The notes below the pieces were generated by a model, which saw only the letters and a program-made list of their open reading frames with translations, made no database searches and was not told the DNA's origin. Below are positions 8,344-17,172 of a stretch of DNA of 64,000 bases, piece by piece. Numbering within the stretch: the first letter of the stretch is position 1; each line of letters starts with the position of its first letter. Source of the DNA: Lacisediminihabitans sp040549465 (GTDB lineage: Bacteria > Actinomycetota > Actinomycetes > Actinomycetales > Microbacteriaceae); the NCBI RefSeq assembly GCF_040549465.1, contig NZ_JBEPTL010000005.1:133059-197058 (forward strand), given 5' to 3'. The position numbers and the translations under genes are program-made.

Positions 8344-9314
8344 GCGCCGTCACCCCCGTCGACCTGCCGGTTTCCGACGCGACCAGGCGTCAGCTCGCAC
8401 GCGGTGAACGCACAGCGGAGCGCAGCGCGACCAGGCGCACCAAGAAGCGGCTCACCAGCCGTGGTGCCACGATCGCCGCACTCATCATCGCCGTTCTCTG
8501 GACCATTCCCACCTTCGGTCTCTTCGTCTCGTCGGTGCGGCCAGCCGCTCTGGTGAACACGACTGGCTGGTGGACGATCTTCCAGAACCCGGGGTTCACC
8601 CTCGACAACTACACGAGTGTGCTCGCGGCGGGCAACAGCCAGTTGAACCTTGCCGGGTCGTTCATCAACTCGATAGCGATCACCCTTCCCGCCACCGTCT
8701 TCCCGCTCGTGATCGCGAGCCTCGCAGCTTACGGCTTCGCCTGGATGGACTTCCGCGGCAAGAACTGGATGTTCATCGGCGTCTTCGCCCTGCAGATCGT
8801 GCCGCTGCAGATGGCACTGGTGCCGCTGCTCAGCCTGTTCTCCCGCGGCCTCAAAATCGGTAACGTCGAACTCTTCAGCGGACTGGATGCCGGTGGCTAC
8901 TCCCAGGTCTGGATCGCGCACACGATCTTCGCGCTTCCGCTGGCGATCTTCCTGCTGCACAACTTCATCTCCGAGATTCCTCGCGAGTTGATCGAGGCGG
9001 CGAGAGTGGATGGCGCGGGCCACGGCCAGATTTTCTTCAGGATCGTGCTGCCGCTCACGCTTCCTGCCATCGCATCCTTCGCCATCTTCCAGTTCCTCTG
9101 GGTCTGGAACGACCTGCTGGTCGCACTGGTCTTCGCCGACGGCGACGTCGCTCCGATGACTAAGCTGCTGGCGGAGATCACCGGCAGCCGTGGGCAGGAC
9201 TGGAACCTTCTCACGGCGGGGGCGTTCATCTCGATCCTGGTGCCCTTGATCGTGTTCTTCTCGCTGCAGCGTTTCTTCGTGCGCGGCCTGCTCGCGGGCA
9301 GCACGAAGGGTTAG
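8340..9314 (+). CDS. Sugar ABC transporter permease (AglG-like)
   Basis: A 324-residue MalG-type permease with six predicted helices after a basic cytoplasmic N-terminus (RTAERSATRRTKKR). The EAA loop is IPRELIEAARVDGAGHGQIF. It pairs with the preceding permease to form the channel. The start codon overlaps the previous stop. It is the last gene of the operon; no glycosidase or ATPase gene follows. Confidence 0.9.
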   Translation: MSAVTPVDLPVSDATRRQLARGERTAERSATRRTKKRLTSRGATIAALIIAVLWTIPTFGLFVSSVRPAALVNTTGWWTIFQNPGFTLDNYTSVLAAGNSQLNLAGSFINSIAITLPATVFPLVIASLAAYGFAWMDFRGKNWMFIGVFALQIVPLQMALVPLLSLFSRGLKIGNVELFSGLDAGGYSQVWIAHTIFALPLAIFLLHNFISEIPRELIEAARVDGAGHGQIFFRIVLPLTLPAIASFAIFQFLWVWNDLLVALVFADGDVAPMTKLLAEITGSRGQDWNLLTAGAFISILVPLIVFFSLQRFFVRGLLAGSTKG

Positions 9315-9392
9315 TGAGCGTCTGATGAAGCTGGGTATCCGGCCGCGAGGCTGACGACGTCACGTCGGGGAATCATCCCGTTGCCGTGAGCT

Positions 9393-9479
9393 GTGCCAAA
9401 TGAAGGAGATCGTGCCTGTTCTGGCGGTTCTGCTCCCGAGTTCCCGGGGGTTCCCGACGGGAAGTCCTTCATTTGGCAC
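9393..9479. repeat. Long-stem intergenic inverted repeat (AAATGAAGGA type)
   Basis: GTGCCAAATGAAGGA (9393-9407) is exactly complementary to 9465-9479, a 15-bp stem with a 57-nt G/C-rich loop. It lies between the permease operon and the ABC exporter. The inner part AAGGAGAT resembles CAGGAGAT in the repeats at 2424 and 29241. Confidence 0.85.
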
Positions 9480-9554
9480 TGGGGACGCCGAGCCTACCGG
9501 TGCCACCGCAACGGGGAAGTCAGACGGGGGACGTACAGTGAGGAGGTGAGCGGA

Positions 9555-11405
9555 ATGCGTGGCGGCGGAGGCGGAGGCCACAATCGCGTCAGCAGCGGAG
9601 ACACGGATGCCCAGCGCGAGGCCAACGCGGACGCCCCCAAGGTGCCCGACCTCCTCAAACGCATCGGTGGACTCTTCGCGCCGCATCGCACTGCCCTCGT
9701 CATCACCGCCGTACTGGTCGTTCTGAGCGCAGGACTCAGCGTGCTCCCGCCATTGCTCACCAGGGAAGCCTTCGACCTCGGGCTGTTTCCCAAGGTCGGC
9801 ACCCCGAACTTCCCGGTGCTGATCGGTGTCGTGTCGCTGATGATCCTGATCTACATCGCCTCGGCGGCGCTCGGCGTTTGGCAGACCTGGCTCACCGCGA
9901 CCGTCGGCAACCGGGTGATGGGTGCCCTACGGGTGCGGCTGTTCGGTCACCTGCAGAGGATGGAACTCGCGTTCTTCACGCGCACCAAGACTGGCATCAT
10001 CCAGTCCCGGCTGCAGAACGATGTCGGCGGCGTCGCGGGTGTGCTCACCAACACGATCTCGAGCGTGCTCGGCAACACAGTCACCGTCGCCGCGGCCTTC
10101 GTGTCGATGCTGGTGCTCTCCTGGCAGCTGACAGTCGTGGCGGTGATTCTCATGCCCATCCTGGTGATCGCGCAGCGTCGCGTGGGCAAAGTGCGGGCGA
10201 AGATCGCCACGAAGACGCAGGAGTCGCTGAGCGACATGACGGCGATCACGCAGGAGACCCTGTCGGTCTCCGGCATCCTGCTGGCCAAGAGTTTCAACCA
10301 GCAGGCAACCGAGATCGGCCGGTACTCCGACGAGAACCAGACCCAGATCGGCCTGCAGGTGCGGCAGCAGATGAGCGGCCAGTGGTTCTTCGCTGTCGTG
10401 CAGATCTTCCTCGCGATCATTCCGGCCGTCGTGTACATCTGCGCAGCGTGGCTGCTGTTGCACAGCGTGCCGGTCACTGCCGGAACGATCGTCGCCTTCA
10501 CCACGGTGCAGGCGAGGCTGATGTGGCCGCTGCTCGGCCTGATGCGCGTGGCGCTCGACCTGCAGACCTCGCAGGCGCTGTTCGCCCGCATCTTCGAGTA
10601 CCTCGACCTGCGCCCCGCCATCGTCGACGCGCCGAACGCTCGCCCGGTGCACGCCAACCGCCTCGGCAGGGTGGAGTTCGAGAACGTCGTATTCTCCTAT
10701 CCCGACGCCGGCGCCGGTACGCCGCCGACGCTCAAGGGGGTCTCCTTCTCGATCGAACCCGGCCAGTTCGCCGCCTTCGTCGGACCGTCAGGCGCCGGCA
10801 AGACCACGGTCTCCTATCTCATACCGAGATTTCACGAGGTCTCTGGCGGTCGCATCCTGTTCGCGGGCGACGATGTGCGTGAGATCGAGCAGCAGTCCCT
10901 CGTAGCCAACATCGGCATCGTGAGCCAGGAGACCTACCTCTTCCACGCGACGATCGGTGAGAACCTGCGCTACGCCAGGCCGGATGCCTCCGACGCCGAA
11001 CTCGAGGAGGCGGCGCGCGCGGCCAACATCCACGACACCATCGCCTCCTTCCCCGACAGGTACGACACCATCGTCGGGGAGCGCGGATATCGGTTGAGCG
11101 GCGGCGAGAAACAGCGCATCGCGATCGCCCGCGTGCTACTGAAAGATCCGCGAGTGCTGATCCTCGATGAAGCAACGAGCGCCCTCGATTCGATCTCCGA
11201 ACGTGTCGTGCAGCAGGCCCTCGATATGGCGTCCCGCGGGCGCACGACGATCGCGATCGCGCACCGCCTTTCCACGGTGGTGTCGGCCGATGTGATCTTC
11301 GTGGTGGACGCCGGGCGGATCGTAGAGCGCGGCACCCATGAGGAGCTCACCGCTACCGGTGGCGTCTATGCGCGTCTTTACGCGGAGCAGGTCACCCAGC
11401 GCTGA
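9555..11405 (+). CDS. ABC exporter, fused membrane and ATPase half-transporter
   Basis: A 616-residue protein: six-helix type-1 exporter domain (about 40-340) followed by a nucleotide-binding domain with Walker A GPSGAGKTT (about 410-418), Q-loop SQETYLF, signature LSGGEKQRIAIAR (about 513), Walker B LILDEATSALD and H-loop IAHRLST. It should homodimerise and export lipids, drugs or peptides. AGGAGG at 9541-9546 fixes the ATG at 9555; the N-terminus is Gly-rich and disordered. It stands alone, and the substrate is unknown. Confidence 0.92.
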   Translation: MRGGGGGGHNRVSSGDTDAQREANADAPKVPDLLKRIGGLFAPHRTALVITAVLVVLSAGLSVLPPLLTREAFDLGLFPKVGTPNFPVLIGVVSLMILIYIASAALGVWQTWLTATVGNRVMGALRVRLFGHLQRMELAFFTRTKTGIIQSRLQNDVGGVAGVLTNTISSVLGNTVTVAAAFVSMLVLSWQLTVVAVILMPILVIAQRRVGKVRAKIATKTQESLSDMTAITQETLSVSGILLAKSFNQQATEIGRYSDENQTQIGLQVRQQMSGQWFFAVVQIFLAIIPAVVYICAAWLLLHSVPVTAGTIVAFTTVQARLMWPLLGLMRVALDLQTSQALFARIFEYLDLRPAIVDAPNARPVHANRLGRVEFENVVFSYPDAGAGTPPTLKGVSFSIEPGQFAAFVGPSGAGKTTVSYLIPRFHEVSGGRILFAGDDVREIEQQSLVANIGIVSQETYLFHATIGENLRYARPDASDAELEEAARAANIHDTIASFPDRYDTIVGERGYRLSGGEKQRIAIARVLLKDPRVLILDEATSALDSISERVVQQALDMASRGRTTIAIAHRLSTVVSADVIFVVDAGRIVERGTHEELTATGGVYARLYAEQVTQR

Positions 11406-11503
11406 TCTCATCATCCGCAATCTGGCCCTTGTGATTGGGCGTGGCCTGGATACAGGTGAATCACCCGAAGCATCGTGCAGCCGATTCACGTGTGGGGAGA
11501 TCT

Positions 11504-12325
11504 GTGTCGGAAAGACAGGATCCAGGGGACGGGACCGCATCGGCGGGTGCCGGAAGCCGTCGTGTTGTGCGCCGCTTCAGGCCGGGGATGAGCATCCAGT
11601 CGAAACTGCTGCTCATGCTGCTCTCGGTCACTGTGCTTTCTGCCGTCGTGGTCGGTGTGATCGGCTACATCAACGGATCCGACTCTCTGCGGGATGCTGC
11701 GTACCAGAAGCTCACAGCGGTGCGGGAGGCGCGGGCGAGCGCGATCAGCGACTATTTCTCCACGACGGCCGATTCGTTGGTGGTCTACACCCGTGGGCGC
11801 ACAGTGATCGACGCGGTGACCGACTTCACGGCAGGCTTCGACGCGCTGCAGTCGACCACGTGGAGCCCGGCAGACGAGGCCAGCCTCGACAAGTACTACA
11901 GCGACACCTTCACCCCCAAACTCGAGAAGGCGACAGGGCAGGCCTCCGATCCGGCGGCCTTCGTGCCGACCTCGCCCGCCCAGCAGTACCTGCAGTCGAA
12001 GTACACGGTGCCGTTCAAGAACTTCGACGACGCGCTCGCCAACGACGATGCCGGCGATGGAAGCGCATGGTCAGCGGCCAACGCCGAGTATCACGACTAC
12101 TTCCGTGAGGTAGTGACCCGTGCAGGGTTCGACGACGCGTTGCTGCTCGACACGAGAGGCAACGTGGTCTACTCCGCCCACAAGGGGGTCGACCTCGGCT
12201 CCAATGTGAACACCGGTCCCTACAAGGGAATCAGCCTGGCTACCAACTATAAGAAGGCGCTCGACTCCAACGGTGTCGACTTCGTCGCCGTCTCCGACTT
12301 CGAGCGCTACCAACCCTCGGGGTCA
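11504..12325 (+). pseudogene. Truncated cyclase-type receptor (signal-anchor plus extracellular sensor only)
   Basis: From a GTG start (GGGGAG just upstream) the frame gives a membrane anchor (KLLLMLLSVTVLSAVVVGV) and about 230 residues of a Cache-like extracellular sensor, ending in FERYQPS. In actinobacterial homologues this region continues into a second helix, a HAMP domain and an adenylate/guanylate cyclase domain. Here it stops and runs directly into the leader of the cystathionine beta-synthase gene, continuing only as out-of-frame read-through. About half of the gene therefore appears deleted. The assignment to a cyclase is from memory of the family; the truncation itself is visible. 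Confidence 0.7.
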
Positions 12326-12377
12326 GCGTTTGACGCACGCGTAATGCGAAACCTGCCGCTGGTAGATTGGCGTCACT

Positions 12378-13742
12378 ATGAAGTACGCCAACAGCGTCAT
12401 CGATCTCATCGGCAACACACCCCTCGTGAAGCTCAACGAGGTGACCGGTGGCATCGCCGCGACAGTACTGGTGAAGGTCGAGTACCTCAACCCCGGCGGC
12501 TCGTCGAAGGACCGCATCGCGACGCGCATCATCGATGCCGCGGAGCGGGACGGCCTGCTGAAACCCGGCGGCACCATCGTCGAGCCGACCTCCGGCAACA
12601 CCGGCATCGGTCTCGCGCTCGTCGCGCAGCAGCGCGGCTATCGCTGCGTGTTCGTGCTTCCAGACAAGGTCGGGGAGGAGAAGCGCAACGTGCTTCTCGC
12701 CTACGGCGCCGAGATCGTGGTCACGCCCACCGCGGTAGCCCCGGACAGCCCTGAGTCCTACTACTCGGTCTCCGATCGCCTCACCCGCGAGATACCGGGC
12801 GCCTTCAAGCCCAACCAGTACTCCAACCCGAACGGTCCGCTCAGCCATTACGAGACCACGGGGCCAGAGATCTGGCGCGATACCGATGGCCAGGTCACCC
12901 ATTTCGTGGCCGGTGTCGGTACCGGTGGAACGATCAGCGGCGTCGGCAAATACCTCAAGGAGGTCTCGGATGGCATGGTGACCATCATCGGCGCCGATCC
13001 TGAGGGGTCCGTCTACTCCGGTGGCACCGGTCGTCCGTATCTCGTCGAGGGTGTTGGCGAGGACTTCTGGCCGGAGGCCTACGACGCATCGGTCGTCGAC
13101 GAGATCATCGCGTCATCAGACGCCGAATCCTTCGACATGACCCGTCGGCTGGCGCGCGAGGAGGGGCTGCTCGTCGGCGGCTCGAGTGGGCTCGCCGTGG
13201 CATCCGCTCTCAAAGCCGCCAGGGATCTCCCGGCAGAGGCCGTCGTCGTCGTTCTGCTTCCCGATGGTGGGCGCGGTTACCTCGGCAAGGTCTTCAGCGA
13301 GAAGTGGATGCAGTCCTACGGCTTCACCCAGGTCTCCGACGAGAAGACGGTGGCCGACGTCGTTGGGCACAAGACGGGTTCGCTGCCCGATCTGGTGCAC
13401 GCGCACCCCTCTGATACGGTGCGCGACGCCATCCAGATCATGACCAAGTACGGCGTCTCGCAGCTTCCGGTGCTCACGGCCGAACCCCCGGTCGTGATCG
13501 GCGAGGTCGTGGGTGCGATCGAGGAGCGGTCGCTACTCGAACAGGTTTTCAGCGGTGACGCCAGCATGACCGACCCGGTCGAGAAATTTATCGGCACCCC
13601 GCTCGGTTTGATCGGTGTACATGAGTCTGTCGGCGCCGCGCGTATCGCATTCGAGAAGACGGATGCCCTGCTCGTGATCGAGGACGGCAAGCCTGTCGCG
13701 GTGGTCACCCGCCACGACCTGCTCACCTTCCTCTCCGAATAA
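12378..13742 (+). CDS. cbs: Cystathionine beta-synthase
   Basis: A 454-residue PLP enzyme that condenses homocysteine with serine to cystathionine in reverse transsulfuration. K44 in GGSSKDRIA is the PLP Schiff-base lysine; TSGNTG and GTGGT are the phosphate and substrate loops. Residues about 330-454 are two CBS regulatory modules, as in the mycobacterial enzyme. There is no Shine-Dalgarno; TAGATT at 12363-12368 is a possible -10, so translation may be leaderless. The cystathionine gamma-synthase/lyase gene follows 44 bp later, making a two-gene sulfur unit. Confidence 0.92.
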   Translation: MKYANSVIDLIGNTPLVKLNEVTGGIAATVLVKVEYLNPGGSSKDRIATRIIDAAERDGLLKPGGTIVEPTSGNTGIGLALVAQQRGYRCVFVLPDKVGEEKRNVLLAYGAEIVVTPTAVAPDSPESYYSVSDRLTREIPGAFKPNQYSNPNGPLSHYETTGPEIWRDTDGQVTHFVAGVGTGGTISGVGKYLKEVSDGMVTIIGADPEGSVYSGGTGRPYLVEGVGEDFWPEAYDASVVDEIIASSDAESFDMTRRLAREEGLLVGGSSGLAVASALKAARDLPAEAVVVVLLPDGGRGYLGKVFSEKWMQSYGFTQVSDEKTVADVVGHKTGSLPDLVHAHPSDTVRDAIQIMTKYGVSQLPVLTAEPPVVIGEVVGAIEERSLLEQVFSGDASMTDPVEKFIGTPLGLIGVHESVGAARIAFEKTDALLVIEDGKPVAVVTRHDLLTFLSE

Positions 13743-13786
13743 CCCGCGCCACCGTTGGCGCAACTTCTCACTACAGAAAGAACACA

Positions 13787-14947
13787 GTGCCGAAAGAGTA
13801 CGACTTCTCCACCCGAGCCATCCACACGGGACAGGGGTTCGATCCGACCACAGGCGCGGTCATCCCGCCGATCTACCAGACCTCCACCTTCGTGCAGGAC
13901 GGTGTTGGCGGTTTCCGCAACGGCTTCGAGTACGCCCGCGGGGCCAACCCGACACGCAGCTCGCTCGAAGAGCTGATCGCGGATCTCGAGGGCGGAAAGC
14001 ACGGCTTCAGCTTCGCCTCAGGACTCGCCGGTGAGGACACCCTCCTGCGTGCCATTCTCGCGCCGGGTGATCAGGTGATCATGAGCAACGACGTCTACGG
14101 CGGCACCCATCGCCTCGTGAACCGCGTGTTCGTGCCATGGGGTGTACAACTCGACACCGTCGAAATGACAGACCTCGACGCCGTGCGCTCGTCGATTCGG
14201 CCGAACACGAAGGTACTCTGGGTCGAGACCCCGAGCAATCCGCTGATGAAGATTAGCGACATCGCAGCGCTGGTCGAGATCGGTCACGCCGCCGGAGTGC
14301 TCGTGGTGGTGGACAACACCTTCGCTTCGCCCTACCTGCAGAACCCGTTGAGTTTCGGCGCCGATGTCGTCACGCATTCGACCACGAAATATCTCGGCGG
14401 GCACTCAGACGTGCTCGGTGGCGCCGTCGTCATGAACGACGACGAGCTGGCGGAGAAGGTCGGGTTCCTGCAGTTCGCCGTGGGGCCGGTCTCCGGTCCG
14501 ATGGATGCCTGGCTCACCGTTCGCGGAATCAAGACGCTCGCTGTGCGCATGGAGCGCCACAACTCGAACGCGCAGGCCATCGCGCAGGCGCTGGTCGGGC
14601 ATCCGGCCCTCGAGCGGGTTTATTACCCCGGCCTGCCAGAACACCCCGGCCACGAACTGGCTGCGCGCCAGATGCGTGGGTTCGGCGGCATGATCTCGGT
14701 GTCACTCCGCGGCGGCGCGGTGGCGGCGCGCACTTTCGCCGAGTCGACGGAGATCTTCCAGCTCGCCGAGTCGCTGGGCGGCGTCGAGTCCCTCATCGGC
14801 TACCCGTCGGAGATGACCCACGCCTCGGTCAAGGGAACGGCACTGGAGGTCCCGGTCAACATCGTGCGGCTCTCCGTCGGCATCGAGGGCGCTGACGATC
14901 TCGTCGGCGACGTGCTCGCGGCCCTGGAGCGGGTCCCCGCGAACTAA
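13787..14947 (+). CDS. metB: Cystathionine gamma-synthase / gamma-lyase
   Basis: A 386-residue Cys/Met-metabolism PLP enzyme. STTKYLGGHSD carries the PLP lysine (K201). Conserved elements include YARGANPTRSSLEE and the NTFASPYLQ aspartate region. It starts with GTG 13787 behind AGAAAG. The family includes both the synthase (forward) and lyase (reverse) activities; pairing with cbs favours the lyase direction or a dual role. Residue-level discrimination is not possible by eye. Confidence 0.9.
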   Translation: MPKEYDFSTRAIHTGQGFDPTTGAVIPPIYQTSTFVQDGVGGFRNGFEYARGANPTRSSLEELIADLEGGKHGFSFASGLAGEDTLLRAILAPGDQVIMSNDVYGGTHRLVNRVFVPWGVQLDTVEMTDLDAVRSSIRPNTKVLWVETPSNPLMKISDIAALVEIGHAAGVLVVVDNTFASPYLQNPLSFGADVVTHSTTKYLGGHSDVLGGAVVMNDDELAEKVGFLQFAVGPVSGPMDAWLTVRGIKTLAVRMERHNSNAQAIAQALVGHPALERVYYPGLPEHPGHELAARQMRGFGGMISVSLRGGAVAARTFAESTEIFQLAESLGGVESLIGYPSEMTHASVKGTALEVPVNIVRLSVGIEGADDLVGDVLAALERVPAN

Positions 14948-15085
14948 ACACTTGTGCCGCTTTCCCTGGTGGCTGTGTAAGTGACACCAGCATTGGGCAC
15001 GGAATCGCACAGGTTGGCACGAACTCGCGCCGTGCTGACGGTTAATCGATCGACGTAGTGTTCCTGCCACCTACAGGATGGGACC

Positions 15086-16375
15086 ATGGCCAGTATCGAT
15101 GTCGCATCCCCGCCCGCCCACAGCGGCAGCGTCGGACTGTTGCAGGGCTCGGCACTGTACATCGCCGCAGTTCTGGGGACCGGCATCCTGGTACTTCCAG
15201 CGCTTGCCGTGACGAAAGCCGGACCGGCATCCATCCTCGCGGTGGCCGCGGTGCTGCTGCTCTCCATCCCGCTCGCTGGCACCTTCGCCGCCCTTGCTGC
15301 CAGGTTTCCGGACGCGGGCGGGGTCGCCACCTTCGTGCGTCTCGCGCTCGGGCGCACGGCGGCACGTATGGCCGGATATTTCTTCTTCTTCGGAGTCTGC
15401 GTCGGCTCCCCGGTGGTCGCCGTGCTCGGCGCCTCCTACGTCGTCGGAATCTTCGATGGGCCGCGCTGGGCGGTGGTGCTCGTCGCCGTGGTCATCCTCG
15501 TTCCACCGCTCGTCTCCAACGCCTACGGCCTCAGGGTCTCCGGATGGGTACAACTCCTGCTCACCGGGGCGCTCGTCGTCATCGTGGTCGGTGTCGTCGC
15601 GGTAGCGGCACCCGCCTCGAAGGCCACGAATTTCACCCCATTCCTTCCCCACGGCTGGGTCGGTGTCGGAGCGGCGATCAGCCTCTTCGTCTGGGCTTTC
15701 GCGGGTTGGGAGGCTGTGACCCACATCGCAGGAGAGTTTCGTGATCCCCGCCGCACCATCCCGCTCGCGACAGCCATCGCCATCGCCGCGGTGGGCGTAG
15801 CCTACCTCGCACTGCAACTGGTGACCGTGGCCGTGCTCGGTGACTCGGCGGCCCGGAGCGCTGTGCCACTGCTCGACCTGGTTGCGACGACGGCTCCCGG
15901 CATCGGGCCTGCCCTCGTCGCCGTGATCGCCGCGGTCGTTGCCCTCGGCGTACTGAACGCCTACCTCGGAGCCTTCGCGAAGCTCGGCGCTTCGCTGGGG
16001 CGCGACGGCGACCTGCCGCGCTGGCTCGCGAAAGGGGCAGAGTCGGGCGGCATCCCGCGGCGGAGTCTCGGCGTCGTCGCCGTGCTGGCGTTCGTCTATC
16101 TGGCTGCGCTGGTGGTCACCGGACTCGACCTCACCCCGTTCATCCTCATCCACACCAGTTGCATGGTCGGGGTCTACGCACTGGGGATGGCTGCTGCGGT
16201 CAAGCTCCTCGCCCGATGGTCGCTCGGCTGGTGGCTTGCGATCGTCTCGTGTGTGCTCGTGCTCGGACTCCTCGTGCTCGCCGGCGCCAACCTGCTCGTG
16301 CCCGGTATTCTCGTGGTGGCGGCCCTCATCGTCGCCCTCGTCAAAAGTCGCACCAACTCCCGGAGAACACCATGA
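15086..16375 (+). CDS. APC-family amino acid permease
   Basis: A 429-residue integral membrane transporter with about 12 helices. GTGILVLPALAVTKAGPAS is the conserved first-helix motif of the amino acid-polyamine-organocation family, and FVWAFAGWEAVTHIAGEF is the sixth-helix region. The substrate is unknown. Its stop overlaps the ATG of the cyclase-family hydrolase (ATGA), so the two are coupled. A permease with a kynurenine-formamidase-like hydrolase suggests uptake and processing of an amino acid derivative (inference). Confidence 0.88.
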   Translation: MASIDVASPPAHSGSVGLLQGSALYIAAVLGTGILVLPALAVTKAGPASILAVAAVLLLSIPLAGTFAALAARFPDAGGVATFVRLALGRTAARMAGYFFFFGVCVGSPVVAVLGASYVVGIFDGPRWAVVLVAVVILVPPLVSNAYGLRVSGWVQLLLTGALVVIVVGVVAVAAPASKATNFTPFLPHGWVGVGAAISLFVWAFAGWEAVTHIAGEFRDPRRTIPLATAIAIAAVGVAYLALQLVTVAVLGDSAARSAVPLLDLVATTAPGIGPALVAVIAAVVALGVLNAYLGAFAKLGASLGRDGDLPRWLAKGAESGGIPRRSLGVVAVLAFVYLAALVVTGLDLTPFILIHTSCMVGVYALGMAAAVKLLARWSLGWWLAIVSCVLVLGLLVLAGANLLVPGILVVAALIVALVKSRTNSRRTP

Positions 16376-17055
16376 CCGAAGACCGCATCGCACGCGGCGC
16401 GCTCGTCGACCTGAGCCACACGATCCGCGAGGGTCTCGTGACCTATCCCGGGCTTCCCGCGCCCGTCATCACGCCATTTCTCACCCGCGAGGACTCCACG
16501 GCGAAGTACGCGCCCGGCACCCAGTTCGCGATGGACATGATCACCATGATCGGCAACACTGGCACCTACATCGACAGCCCATGGCATCGATACGAGGGAG
16601 GAACGGATCTCGCCGGTCTCCAACTCGAGACCCTCGTCGACCAGCCGGTGGAAGTATTCCATCTGCAGGATGTATCGAGTCGAGGTAGAGGAGCGGAGCT
16701 GTTCTTCGACCGCGACCTCCGCGCAAAAGCTGTTCTCCTCGATACCGGCTGGAGCCGCCACTTCGGCACTGAAGAGTACCTGACAGGTGCTCCATTCCTT
16801 ACCGGGCATGGAGCGGACTATCTCGTGCAGCAGGGTGTCACAATGGTCGGCATCGACTCGCTCAACATCGACGACACCGAGTCCGGGGGAGAACGTCCTG
16901 CACATTCGGCGCTTCTCGCGGCGGGAATTCACGTCGTGGAACACCTCACCAACCTGGCCGCGCTGCCTCCGTCGGGTGCGACGCTGACCGTCGTGCCGCC
17001 GAAGGTCGAGGGCTTCGGCACCTTCCCGGTTCGCGCCTTCGCCCGCCTGCCGTGA
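16372..17055 (+). CDS. Cyclase-family protein (kynurenine formamidase-like)
   Basis: A 227-residue member of the metal-dependent cyclase family. The family motif HxGTHxDxPxH appears here as NTGTYIDSPWH: the first two histidines are replaced (N, Y) while the aspartate and last histidine remain. Other signature parts, LSHTIREGLVTYPG near the start and GIDSLNIDD, are present. The altered metal site makes formamidase activity uncertain. It is translationally coupled to the permease gene. Confidence 0.8.
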   Translation: MTEDRIARGALVDLSHTIREGLVTYPGLPAPVITPFLTREDSTAKYAPGTQFAMDMITMIGNTGTYIDSPWHRYEGGTDLAGLQLETLVDQPVEVFHLQDVSSRGRGAELFFDRDLRAKAVLLDTGWSRHFGTEEYLTGAPFLTGHGADYLVQQGVTMVGIDSLNIDDTESGGERPAHSALLAAGIHVVEHLTNLAALPPSGATLTVVPPKVEGFGTFPVRAFARLP

Positions 17056-17063
17056 CCACTCTG

Positions 17064-17087
17064 TGGATCGACGGTTGTGTCGATCCA
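17064..17087 (+). terminator. Hairpin after the permease-hydrolase unit
   Basis: TGGATCGAC (17064-17072) pairs with GTCGATCCA (17079-17087) around a 6-nt loop, 9 nt after the stop codon. No U-tract is present. Confidence 0.55.
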
Positions 17088-17125
17088 GAGAGGTGGTAGG
17101 CGATAATGGTGACGCTGTACGAGAA

Positions 17126-17141
17126 ATGTGACCGTACACAT
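17126..17141. promoter_or_regulatory. Putative LacI operator (ATGTGACCGTACACAT)
   Basis: An imperfect dyad 32 nt upstream of the LacI gene. The 14-mer GTGACCGTACACAT recurs with one mismatch at 19779-19792 upstream of the multiple-monosaccharide importer, suggesting one regulator controls both. Confidence 0.65.
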
Positions 17142-17172
17142 AGTCGTCGACGAAGCCGGGTAGCCAGTAGCC

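Noticed and set aside
14948..15085. Riboswitch upstream of the permease gene, near the sulfur genes
   Set aside because: I looked for SAM-type and glycine-type cores and found none; only scattered short repeats.
15071..16393. 440-codon minus-strand frame opposite the amino acid permease
   Set aside because: Asp/Glu/His/Gly-rich translation typical of the complement of a hydrophobic membrane protein; no ribosome binding site.
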